A stretch of 64,000 nucleotides of DNA. It comes from Amia ocellicauda. Taxonomy: Eukaryota; Chordata; Actinopteri; Amiiformes; Amiidae. A program made the position numbers and the translations under genes. The notes under the pieces were generated by a model. That model searched no databases. It worked only from the letters and a program-made list of their open reading frames with translations, and had not been told where the DNA came from. Of this stretch, positions 13,332-24,900 are shown piece after piece; the first letter of the stretch is position 1, and each line of letters begins with the position of its first letter. The stretch is from NCBI RefSeq assembly GCF_036373705.1, contig NC_089856.1, positions 32,026,298 to 32,090,297 of the forward strand, in the 5' to 3' direction.

Positions 13332-14307
13332 TACTAACAAACTGTGACACAAGAAACCGCTGTATTGTTTTGTGAATAAAACCATGCAAAATGCCAATTT
13401 AAAAAATACTAATATTGTATGATTCATTTTCTTACCCTCTTAATATATTAATTATTATACTTGAAATTAACATCACTTACTACAATAATTCCTGAAGTTA
13501 ACAAATCATTGATTTAATTAAACCTTTAACCCTTTAAGTAAACAAACTTTTTTAGAATGGTAAACCACCAATAGACCAATAGGTCTGATTAAGCAAAGTA
13601 TGAATTAAAAAGAGTAAATGTAGTCTACTGCATCAGAAACAGAACTTAAAAAACCCTAATCTATTTATCATAGATAATTCTAACCTTGAAATTTCCCAAC
13701 ATCTTAGTGCTAAAGTCTGATTCTTATCCAAATCCTGTATATATTCTTGAGAAACTTATATACCCCAGAGCCAAACAATCTATTTCAACAGATTTGTTTT
13801 CGGTTGCCAAAATTATTAATCAGCTGAAAAATTGCGTAAATTCAATAACATCTTTATAGTAAACCAGTAACAACTATCCAAAGATCACAGAACGGCAATA
13901 AAAAATGCAATCAAAGAGGTTGCACCAAAACTGCACCAAAAGAATATTCATTGCTAGGAAGACATGCCTTTAAAATTGGAGAAACTGTAACAAATATTTA
14001 ATGTACACTACAACAATAATGTTGGACTAAAGGCAAGAAGGACCATGCAAACAGGAACATGAACCAGTCTAAATGGCAACACGGATGAGCAGCCTTTAGT
14101 AATACATCCTTGCCTTTGTAATTGGAACAAAAAATGAACCTGTATTATGTTTCCACAATCTTAACAACCAGAAAAAAACTACAATGCTCAGTATCCCTTA
14201 TACTAGGTATGGGCTAATGAGAGAGTTGGACCCTTATGTGCCGACCTTCCCATATTGTACCAAGCACTATATATAATAATAATAATATTATATATATTAT
14301 ATATATA

Positions 14308-15618
14308 CACACTACCGTTCAAAAGTTTGGTGTCACTTAGAAATGTCATTGTTTTCCATGACAACATACATGAAATGAGTTTGAATAGGAAATATAGTCA
14401 TTGACAAGGTTAGAAATAATGATTTTTTATTGAAATAATAATTATGTCCTTCAAACTTAGCAATTACAGCCTTGCAGACCTTTGGCATTCTAGTTGTGAA
14501 TTTGTTGAGGTAATCTGAAGAGATTTCACCTCATGCTTCCTGAAGCACCTCCCACAAGCTGGATTGGCTTGATGGGCACTTCTTATATACCATACGGTCA
14601 AGCTGCTCCCACAACAGCTCAATAGGGTTGAGATCCGGTGACTGTGCTGGCCACTCCATTATAAACAGAATACCAGCTGACTGCTTCTTCCCTAAATAGT
14701 TCTTGCATAGTTTGGAGCTGTGCTTTGGGTCATTGTCCTGTTGTAGGAGGAAATTGGCTCCAATCAAAGCGCCGTCCACAGGGTATGGCATGGCGTTGCA
14801 AAATGGAGTGATAGCCTTCCTTCTTCAAGATCCCTTTTACCCTGTACAAATCTCCCACTTTACCACCACCAAAGCACCCCCAGACCATCACATTGCCTCC
14901 ACCATGATTGACAGGTGGTGTCAAGCACTCCTCCACCATTTTTTCATTTGGTCTGCATCTCACGAATGTTCTATGTGATCAGAACACCTCAAACTTAGAT
15001 TCATCTATCCATAACACTTTTTGCAATCTTCCTCTGTCCAGTGTCTGTGATGTTGCCCATCTTAATCTTTTCTTTTTTATTGGCCAGTCTGAGATATGGC
15101 TTTTTCTTTGCAACTCTGCCTTGAAGGTCAGCATCCTGGAGTCGTCTCTTCACTGTTGACTAGACACTCAAATGTATTTGTCCTCTTTCTCAGTTGTGCA
15201 CCGGGGCCTCCCACTCCTCTTTCTATTCTGGTTAGAGCTAGTGTGTACTACTCCCTTCACAGAACAGCGCACAGTGTTGTACGAGATCTTCAGTTTCTTT
15301 GCAATTTCTCCCATGGAATAGCCTTCATTTCTCAGAACAAGAATAGACTGATGAGTTTCAGAAGAAAGTTATTCGTTTCTGGCCATTTTGAGCCTGTAAT
15401 CGAACCCACAATTGCTGATGTTCCAGATACTCAACTAGTCTAAAGAATAATAATAATGGGCCTCTGTACGCCTATGTAGATATTCAATTACAAATCAAAT
15501 AGTCATTTACAACATTAACAATGTCTACACTGTATTTCTGATCAATTTGATATTTTAATAGACACAAAATGTGCTTTCTTTCAAAAACAGGGAAATTTCT
15601 AAGTGACCCCAAACTTTT
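14308..15618 (-). mobile_element. Tc1-like transposon, near full length, decayed
   Basis: The left end reads CACACTACCGTTCAAAAG and the right end CCCCAAACTTTTGA, inverse terminal repeats of one another though the outermost bases on the right are lost. The transposase is on the minus strand. Confidence -1.
14450..15400 (-). pseudogene. Tc1-like transposase pseudogene
   Basis: Minus-strand fragments in order: an N-terminal region visible near 15250-15370 (ETHQSILVLRNEGYSMGEIAKKL), then NHGGGNVMVWGCFGGGK (14730-14963), a frameshift near 14760-14800, then GANFLLQQDNDPKHSSKLCK to [15 protein letters not shown], and a stop (EA*GE) near 14531. Several stops interrupt the middle. Spacing between QQD and NPIE fits DD34E, so this is not the 11.9-kb family. 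Confidence -1.
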
Positions 15619-15619
15619 G

Positions 15620-16160
15620 AATATATAATATATACACACACATACATACACACACAAACACAAATATACATACACCATTCAAGGAAATTGGGGAAGAGAG
15701 TTTCCTTTATATTGTGCTTCTAATCGTCATATTGTCCACATATCAGAGTAAAGGAAGTTCAATATCTGCTGATCAGTTAAAATAAGAATAAGGCCAGCCA
15801 TGCAGCAGAAATATAGTTTTAAAAGAGATTTATTGAGGGAAAGATGTCTGTGCTGCCAAGTCTGCTTCAGCTTCTGTCTGAGTCACAAGCCTTGACTAAA
15901 GACTTGATAACAAACCTCACTGATAGCATAAAGGAAATTACCATGTAAGCCTCTGGTACTATAGGCCATGGAATGAGCTCTATTAGTGTGAGTTAATGCC
16001 AGATCTTTGATAGTCTTTATTATTTAGTACAGTCCATATTTAAAAAAAATATATATATAAAAAGCAATAGAAATATAAAAATATAATTATCAGACCGCCA
16101 AAATAGACACTTTTATTTTTAGACATAATTAACACGCACATCTTCAGACTACTGCAGCAA
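15620..16160. other. Unique spacer of the duplication unit
   Basis: Present only in the right copy of the tandem duplication; the left copy lost it. No gene seen. Confidence -1.
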
Positions 16161-17550
16161 TCTACTAACAAACTGTGACACAAGAAACCGCTGTGAATAA
16201 AACCATGCAAAATGCCAATGTAAAAAATACTAATATTGTATGATTCATTTTCTTACCCTCTTAATATATTAATTATTATACTTGAAATTAACATCACTTA
16301 CTACAATAATTCCTGAAGTTAACAAATCATTGATTTAATTAAACCTTTAACCCTTTAAGTAAACAAACTTTTTTAGAATGGTAAACCACCAATAGACCAA
16401 TAGGTCTGATTAAGCAAAGTATGAATTAAAAAGATTAATTTAGTCTACTGCATCAGAAACAGAACTTAAAAAACCCTAATCTATTTATTGAAATTTCCCA
16501 ACATCTTAGTGCTAAAGTCTGATTCTTATCCAAATCCTGTATATATTCTTGAGAAACTTATATACCCCAGAGCCAAACAATCTATTTCAACAGATTTGTT
16601 TTCGGTTGCCAAAATTATTAATCAGCTGAAAAATTGCGTAAATTCAATAACATCTTTATAGTAAACCAGTAACAACTATCCAAAGATCACAGAACGGCAA
16701 TAAAAAATGCAATCAAAGAGGTTGCACCAAAACTGCACCAAAAGAATATTCATTGCTAGGAAGACATGCCTTTAAAATTGGAGAAACTGTAACAAATATT
16801 TAATGTACACTACAACAATAATGTTGGACTAAAGGCAAGAAGGACCATGCAAACAGGAACATGAACCAGTCTAAATGGCAACACGGATGAGCAGCCTTTA
16901 GTAATACATCCTTGCCTTTGTAATTGGAACAAAAAATGAACCTGTATTTTATTTGAATGAATCTGACAAATATCCAAAATACACAGACAAGTATACACTA
17001 TAGAAGTAATACACTATACAAGGGAGCAAGTGTCCACAGTCTCCAGATCAACTCATACTGAGGACATCCATCATCTTTAAAAGCCGATTATGATGTGGAA
17101 TAAAACTGCAAAAGTATTTTGTACTGTTCATAAGCATGCGTTTTTCATTTTCATTTTCAATAGATACTAATTTTACCACATAAAACAAAAAGTGCCTATA
17201 AATTACAAGCAATCCTTGCAGTGCAGACTCTGTCAAATCAAATTAAGTAAAGACAGTAATCTGATGGAGACTAGTCAGGCTGAATGAAATATATCCAAAC
17301 TGACCCACTGAGAAAAAATACATTGAAGACTGGGACCAATTTATTATCTGAGCCATAAAAAAAGTAAATATTAAGCCCATGACGGTCTTTTCCTTAAGAT
17401 TCAAGGAAATGGATAAACAAACCCCCCAACACATTCATAAGCTCTTAAACCAAGTGTATAGTTCTGCCTCAGCTTGCACACCTTGGTCTTCTTCCATCCC
17501 TATGGCCTGTTGTTTATGCAGATATTAAACAGTTAACCCAAAGCACATGC

Positions 17551-17556
17551 TTTATT
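17551..17556 (-). terminator. tmem44: Polyadenylation signal AATAAA, TMEM44
   Basis: AATAAA lies seven bases after the TMEM44 stop codon on the minus strand. If used, the 3' UTR would be only about 25-30 nt. A later signal may be used instead. Confidence -1.
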
Positions 17557-17563
17557 CAGTCTT

Positions 17564-20500
17564 TCATTTCTTCGGTTTCTGAATCTCTTTCTCATAGTCA
17601 TCCAAAATGGCAGAGACTCGCTCCTCAGTCATTGTGATATCACTATCATAGAACCAGAAATCAGATTCTGGTTGGCTGGCAGGCTTGGAAATGGGCCCAG
17701 TTGTCCAGTCCTGAAGAGGGAAAGACTCAGTGCCTTTCTGCGCTTTACTGGCTTTGCGCCACTGCCTGTTTGTATCTTCAAAGTCCCACTGCAGAAAAGA
17801 AAAGGCAACATTACAGCAGTTTCTCAGAAAGTTTAAAAGCATCCATTTCCTTCTGAAATCCTTACAGATCGTTAATAAAGAAAAACAAGTGAAAGTGTTT
17901 CATTTATCTTCTGTTGCTCTTAAAGTTTTAAAAAAGTGGCAAAAACTCCTGACTAATGATATTGCAGACCTTTACACAATGAGATTACGCAAGATAGACT
18001 AGATTGCATAACATTACTCTTACCAATGAGCTTAAAACATAAACCTAAATCTTAAAAGATAGACCTGTAACCTTATTTTCAGATTCCAGCTTCCTGGGAT
18101 CTTTACTACTCTTCACAAGTTAAATATCAACACCAAAAGTTTTCAGCACTTTACAGTCACTGGTTCAAGTTAATATTTGATTAATCCCATGAATTTAAGT
18201 AAATCTTAATTGATGAGAATGTACAAACTCCAATTTGAGGGAGTGTAGTGAAGGCCATTCCTTTAAAGTAGCACACAAACTGAAATTATTGGTTTTATAT
18301 ACTCGTGTTAGTAATTAAAGTGTAAAGGATTATGATTTTTCTGTTCTACTCTATAATTTTAGAAACTTTTAAAATCCCAAATAATTACTTTCATCACAAT
18401 CATGGCTACTATAAATATCCCAAAGGATAGCCCTTCTGTCTTCCAGGATGTGATGTTTCAACACTTACCAGAGGGCAGAACACACTACATCTAAAAAGTG
18501 TAAGATTTGTATTCTCCTCAGCAACTACTTTTCAGTGGTCATATGGCTCTGTGATAACCGGACAAACACATATAGACTTTATTGCAGTTATTATAATGAA
18601 ACGGGACTCAATCTGACAAGTTTAAAAAATGCCTGATATAAATCTTAATGTCTTTCCATTTAAAGGCTACTTTAAAATCCTGTCCCATCTCAAAGTGTCC
18701 CAGTGAACATTTTAAAAGTTACCATTGTTACAGTGTAGAACAGAAAAAAATCACAGATCCTTTGCTTATACACTAATTTCTAACGCACAAGTTCATATAA
18801 ACCAATCATTTTGGTGCTAGTTCCCCTTTAAGTATAGTTTGTAGCCAGAATTTAGTTATTTTATTTTGTGATTTTAGTGATTCCTTCATGTTCCATCTAC
18901 ATATATTTGGCAATTCTCACTATATACTCAATTGATAGATGCTGGACAGCAGAAAACTCCAAGAAGCTTTCGCTCAGGAAATATTTACTTAATAGCTAGG
19001 CACAAGTGATGCTACTTTCCTAAATTTCCCTTATAAAATGAGGACTGAATTCTACATTCATTTCTTGTTTGTAATAACTGTCCATCTTGCTTGTTTGTAT
19101 GTCAATAAGCCTACCCTCTGTACTTGGTTTAATGCCAGTTCTCCAACCAGTAGACCTTGACTCAGCAGAAATCAGTCATTGAAAATATCTCAATATTTCT
19201 AGGAAAAGTATGTTGGTCAAGTGCAACAAGCCTTTTTTTGTTTTTTGTGTGATGTGCAGCAGGTCGGCACAATCTGTTCGTTGTCGCGCTGACATTACGC
19301 AGTGGTCGGTAAACAATGCCCAAAATAGCACCACAAAATGCTGAATCCCCTAAAGACACTGTGACTATTTTTCACCATATCCGAGGCAGACATGCCCAGC
19401 CCTGCTTTTGTAATCACAGATCCTTAACAGCCAAACAATTGAGTTGCTAAACAAATCTCTATAGAACCCCCTACCCCCCCACCCCACCGAAAACAAGTGT
19501 TCAGTCCGACATCTGAAAACAATACAAAGGGATTTCCTAAGAAAATCCATCAGAAACTCCTCAGCTGTGTTCAGTTAAGGCCAGTTCAGCGTTGGGTCGG
19601 GGAACTAACAAACAGCCCCCAGCAGAACACTAAACAGACAAGGTTCTCTCTTGGTGTTTTCTGTCAACTAAGGTTTAGTGGGTCTAAGCTGAGTGTGTGA
19701 CCCCTATCATTAAGTCAGGAGGACAGACTTAATGTGGAAGTACAGTAGATAAAACAGTTTAATATATATTTCAGATCGTAAATAGTCTCATTGTGACTTA
19801 TTCACTAATTATAAATCAATGAACATTAAATGCAAAACAAATGGAATTATCATAACATTACATAATGTTTTTGTCTGTTCAAATGAATATTGATTTATAA
19901 AGAATAGCAGTGTACATAACGGATCTATTTGTTGTAAAACAGCGCCACCTACTGGCAAATGTCAGATTATGGCAAATGGCAAATTATTGTCATTAATTTG
20001 CATTGCTTCACAAAAGTTCAAATGCATTTATGACTAGACAGAGTTGACAGAAAACTCTTTCAAGCTTTAAGAAATAGCTCTCCAGATGGTCTTTAGACAG
20101 CTCCACATGGGCTGTTAGTCAATATTAACCTGAGGGACGGGAATAATCTTAATGTTGTGACCTAATGTAAAGCCTAAAGTTCACTGATTCAAAACACAAA
20201 CTCATAAAGGAGCTTGGAGTTCATCATAAAAGGAATAAAGAGGGAGAAGCCATGAAACCTCGAGCTCGGAGCTGCCTGACATGGAGTCAGTGGAGCCGTC
20301 TGACGAGCAGGGGTGGGCAGCATGGATCACCATCACAGGGCCATGGGCCGGGGGGTCAGCATTGCTGGAACGCTCTGCTGGAAGACTGCCCACGGTTGGC
20401 CTCTCTTGTGAGATGTTTTTGCCTTTAAAATTAACCTGGAAAACATATTCACATATCGATACCTCGGAAAAAGCTTTGTTGTGACTGGTTTCTAAAGTGG

Positions 20501-21892
20501 AAAATATACAGTTAGATATTCAATAAAATTGAGAGCTTCAAACTATGATTTTCTTGTACTTTTTTCATCAGTATTTAATCCTTTCAATACATTCATCCTT
20601 ATCAATGTCCTACTGTTAACCAAACTCTGAGAAATGTTACTGTACTGTCATATATATATATATTTATATATATACACTCACCTAAAGGATTATTAGGAAC
20701 ACCATACTAATACTGTGTTTGACCCCCTTTCACCTTCAGAACTGCCTTAATTCTACGTGGCATTGATTCAACAAGGTGCTGAAAGCATTCTTTAGAAATG
20801 TTGGCCCATATTGATAGGATAGCATCTTGCAGTTGATGGAGATTTGTGGGATGCACATCCAGGGCACGAAGCTCCCGTTCCACCACATCCCAAAGATGCT
20901 CTATTGGGTTGAGATCTGGTGACTGTGGGGGCCAGTTTAGTACAGTGAACTCATTGTCATGTTCAAGAAACCAATTTGAAATGATTCGACCTTTGTGACA
21001 TGGTGCATTATCCTGCTGGAAGTAGCCATCATAGGATGGGTACATGGTGGTCATAAAGGGATGGACATGGTCAGAAACAATGCTCAGGTAGGCCGTGGCA
21101 TTTAAACGATGCCCAATTGGCACTAAGGGGCCTAAAGGGTGCCAAGAAAACATCCCCCACACCATTACACCACCACCACCAGCCTGCACAGTGGTAACAA
21201 GGCATGATGGATCCATGTTCTCATTCTGTTTACGCCAAATTCTGACTCTACCATCTGAATGTCTCAACAGAAATCGAGACTCATCAGACCAGGCAACATT
21301 TTTCCAGTCTTCAACTGTCCAATTTTGGTGAGCTTGTGCAAATTGTAGCCTCTTTTTCCTATTTGTAGTGGAGATGAGTGGTACCCGGTGGGGTCTTCTG
21401 CTGTTGTAGCCCATCCGCCTCAAGGTTGTACGTGTTGTGGCTTCACAAATGCTTTGCTGCATACCTCGGTTGTAACGAGTGGTTATTTCAGTCAAAGTTG
21501 CTCTTCTATCAGCTTGAATCAGTCGGCCCATTCTCCTCTGACCTCTAGCATCAACAAGGCATTTTCGCCCACAGGACTGCCGCATACTGGATGTTTTTCC
21601 CTTTTCACACCATTCTTTGTAAACCCTAGAAATGGTTGTGCGTGAAAATCCCAGTAACTGAGCAGATTGTGAAATACTCAGACCGGCCCGTCTGGCACCA
21701 ACAACCATGCCACGCTCAAAATTGCTTAAATCACTTTTCTTTCCCATTCAGACATTCAGTTTGGAGTTCAGGAGATTGTCTTGACCATGACCACACCCCT
21801 AAATGCATTGAAGCAACTGCCATGTGATTGGTTGGTTAGATAATTGCATTAATGAGAAATTGAACAGGTGTTCCTAATAATCCTTTAGGTGA

Positions 21893-21930
<38 letters not shown>

Positions 21931-24900
21931 TGAGAGAAAAAAGTATTTGATCCCCTGCTGATTTTATTCGTTTGCCCACTGACAAAGAAATGATCAGTCT
22001 ATAATTTTAATGGTAGGTGTATTTTAACAGTGAGTGACAGAATAACAGCAAAAAAATCCAGAAAAACGCATTTCAAAAAAGTTATAAATTGATTTGCATG
22101 TTAATGAGGGAAATAAGTATTTGATCCCCTATCAATCAGCAAGATTTCTGGCTCCCAGGTGTCTTTTATACAGGTAACGAGCTGAAATTAGGGGCACTCT
22201 CTTAAAGGGAGTGCTCCTAATCTCAGCTCGTTACCTGTATAAAAGACACCTGTCCACAGAAGCAATCAATCAATCAGATTCCAAACTCTCCACCATGGCC
22301 AAGACCAAAGAGCTGTCCAAGGATGTCAGGGACAAGATTGTAGACCTACACAAGGCTGGAATGGGCTACAAGACCATCGCCAAGCAGCTTGGTGAGAAGG
22401 TGACAACAGTTGGTGCGATTATTCGCAAATGGAAGAAACACAAAATAACCGCCAGTCTCCCTCGGTCTGGGGCTCCATGCAAGATCTCACCTCGTGGAGT
22501 TTCAATGATCATGAGAACGGTGAGGAATCAGCCCAGAACTACACGGGAGGATCTTGTTAATGATCTCAAGGCAGCTGGGACCATAGTCACCAAGAAAACA
22601 ATTGGTAACACACTACGCCGTGAATGACTGAAATCCTGCAGCGCCCGCAAGGTCCCCCTGCTCAAGAAAGCACATGTACAGGCCCGTCTGAAGTATGCCA
22701 ATGAACATCTGAATGATTCAGAGGAGAACTGGGTGAAAGTGTTGTGGTCAGATGAGACCAAAATCGAGCTCTTTGGCATCAACTCAACTCGCCGTGTTTG
22801 GAGGTGGAGGAATGACCCCAAGAACACCATCCCCACCGTCAAACATGGAGGGGGAAACATTATGCTTGGGGGTGTTTTTCTGCTAAGGGGACAGGACAAC
22901 TGCACCGCATCAAAGGGACGATGGACGGGGCCATGTACCGTCAAATCTTGGGTGAGAACCTCCTTCCCTCAGCCAGGGCATTGAAAATGGGTCATGGATG
23001 GGTATTCCAGCCTGACAATGACCCTAAACACACAGCCAAGGCAACAAAGGAGTGGCTCAAGAAGAAGCACATTAAGGTCCTGGAGTGGCCTAGCCAGTCT
23101 CCAGACCTTAATCCCATAGAAAATCTATGGAGGGAGCTGAAGGTTCGAGTTGGCAAACGTCAGCCTCGAAACCTTAATGACTTGGAGAGGATCTGCAAAG
23201 AGGAGTGGGACAAAATCCCTCCTGAGATGTGTGCAAACCTGGTGGCCAACTACAAGAAACGTCTGACCTCTATGATTGCCAACAAGGGTTTTGCCACCAA
23301 GTACTAAGTCGAAGGGGTCAAATACTTATTTCCCTCATTAACATGCAAATCAATGTATAACTTTTTTGAAATGCGTTTTTCTGGATTTTTTGTTGTTGTT
23401 ATTCTGTCTCTCACTGTTTAAATACACCTACCATTAAAATTATAGACTGATCATTTCTTTGTCAGTGGGCAAATGTACAAAATCAGCAGGGGATCAAATA
23501 CTTTTTTCCCTCACTGTATACACATATACATATATATACACACCTCTTGCACCTGCTCAATGTTAATATCCATGTAGCTTCCTATATCAGCCATCTTATG
23601 AGGGGATCGCTTATTAGGAACCATCACGAGAGGAACCCAGTCAGAGTCCTACAAAGAAATGAAAAAACTTTAAGAAACATTAATCAATCATAGCTCTACT
23701 CAAATGACTGCATAAAGGTTGATGAAAAAAACATCTAACCGAAAGGATTTAATAAGGGTGATCGATACTTGTATACGGTATATCCATATTTAGCTTTTAA
23801 AATCTTACTGTGAAACTTGCTTTAATGATACCATAATGTCCTTCGCAAAATGATCCCAAACAAGTAGGGTGCATTTAGGCCTCATATTGTGTCCAATGGG
23901 ATTTTTTGTATTATTATTATTATTATTATTTTTTTTTTTTACAAAGGCTTTCATGTCACTATGTGAAGTGCATGTGCTCATGTTTCCTCGTGTCTTTATA
24001 GACATCTGCAGTCTGCTCTTTGTGAAGGGGGTGCTTAGTTTCACCACCACACACACAGTTTCTTTCAGCTATTCCAAAGATCTTCTACTAAAGCTGCTAC
24101 ACTTAGAATAAAAAAGAGGTCTCCAAAGTCACAAAACAGAACAACATTTCTGCTATCAAATACAGTAAATAAGCAGGATGTAAAATGATGAACAAACAAA
24201 CAACCCTCATTTAGGAATTGAACAATAGTTTTTTTGATTACCGTTTTTTTCTTGCGTGGTTCAACAGTGCGAGAGTGTTGTTTTGCTGGGCATCCTAGGA
24301 GGGATTGTGTATCAGAGTTAATGCTCTCCAGGGCTAGCTGGTTCATGCCAGGCTTTTGACAGCAGGATATCAGGAGTATCTGTGGAGTTAAGGTTAAGGG
24401 CCTAGACAGTCCTTGAGCAGACAGTTAGAAACAACAGCAGGTGAGTATCAGAACCAAATCTCTGAATCTATTAGGACACAGATTTCTTCTCAATAGATGT
24501 CCATAACAAACAGTTACAAGGAAATTAATCTATATCCTAAAAAATGCAGGGATGAACATATAATTTAGATAAAAGCACCAGAGAAATATTTATGATCAGA
24601 AGACATGTAAAGTTGGATTAAAACATTTAAAGGGACTATGAAGGATACAACACTGTCCAAGGCCACAGATCCCAGACACGTCAGTAGCCAAGGTGACGCT
24701 TTCAGGACAGCCATCGGGCGTCTGTCCGGAAACACAATGGCTAACGCGTAGCAGACACTGGCCAAGATACAGACGACTCGAGGGTAGACCAGTGCTGTAG
24801 AGCTCACCTGTCCCCTGTACTGAAAGCAATTGAAAAATAAAAGTTTTCAATTCACTGACATGACAAGCAATGCAAAACCATGGACGAAAAAATGAATGCA

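Larger units (their letters stand above)
11585..16948. repeat. 2.8-kb tandem duplication, left copy rearranged
   Basis: Blocks: 11585-11728 matches 14136-14268; 13005-13331 matches 14308-14635; 13332-14136 matches 16163-16938. The order therefore is A, transposon start, D, then A', full transposon, spacer, D'. The junction between D and A' (14136-14146) carries GAACCTGTATT, also present at the start of A (11585-11595) and the end of D' (16938-16948). Small indels (10 and 18 bp) separate the D copies. Confidence -1.
21928..23516 (+). mobile_element. Tc1-like transposon with ~200-bp terminal repeats, inactivated
   Basis: The element starts CAGTGAGAGAAAAAAG and ends in the inverse (TTTTTTCCCTCACTG), flanked by TA. 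Inverted repeats extend about 200 bp at each end, and each contains a second internal AAATACTT/AAGTATTT-type box, the IR/DR layout of fish Tc1 elements. It lies in TMEM44 intron 8 and ends 27 bp from exon 8. This family, opening with 'cagtgagggaaaaaagtatt', is familiar to me from many teleost genomes (from memory, not searched). Confidence -1.

Noticed and set aside
1..17500. 5' exons of ATP13A3, expected next by human synteny
   Set aside because: No stretch matching its start could be recognised; it may lie outside the window.
24341..24379. Start of TMEM44 exon 7 at the ATG of MNQLALES
   Set aside because: The frame extends upstream to a good acceptor (CTCCACAG), and the added residues [11 protein letters not shown] continue the membrane helix in register with the human protein.
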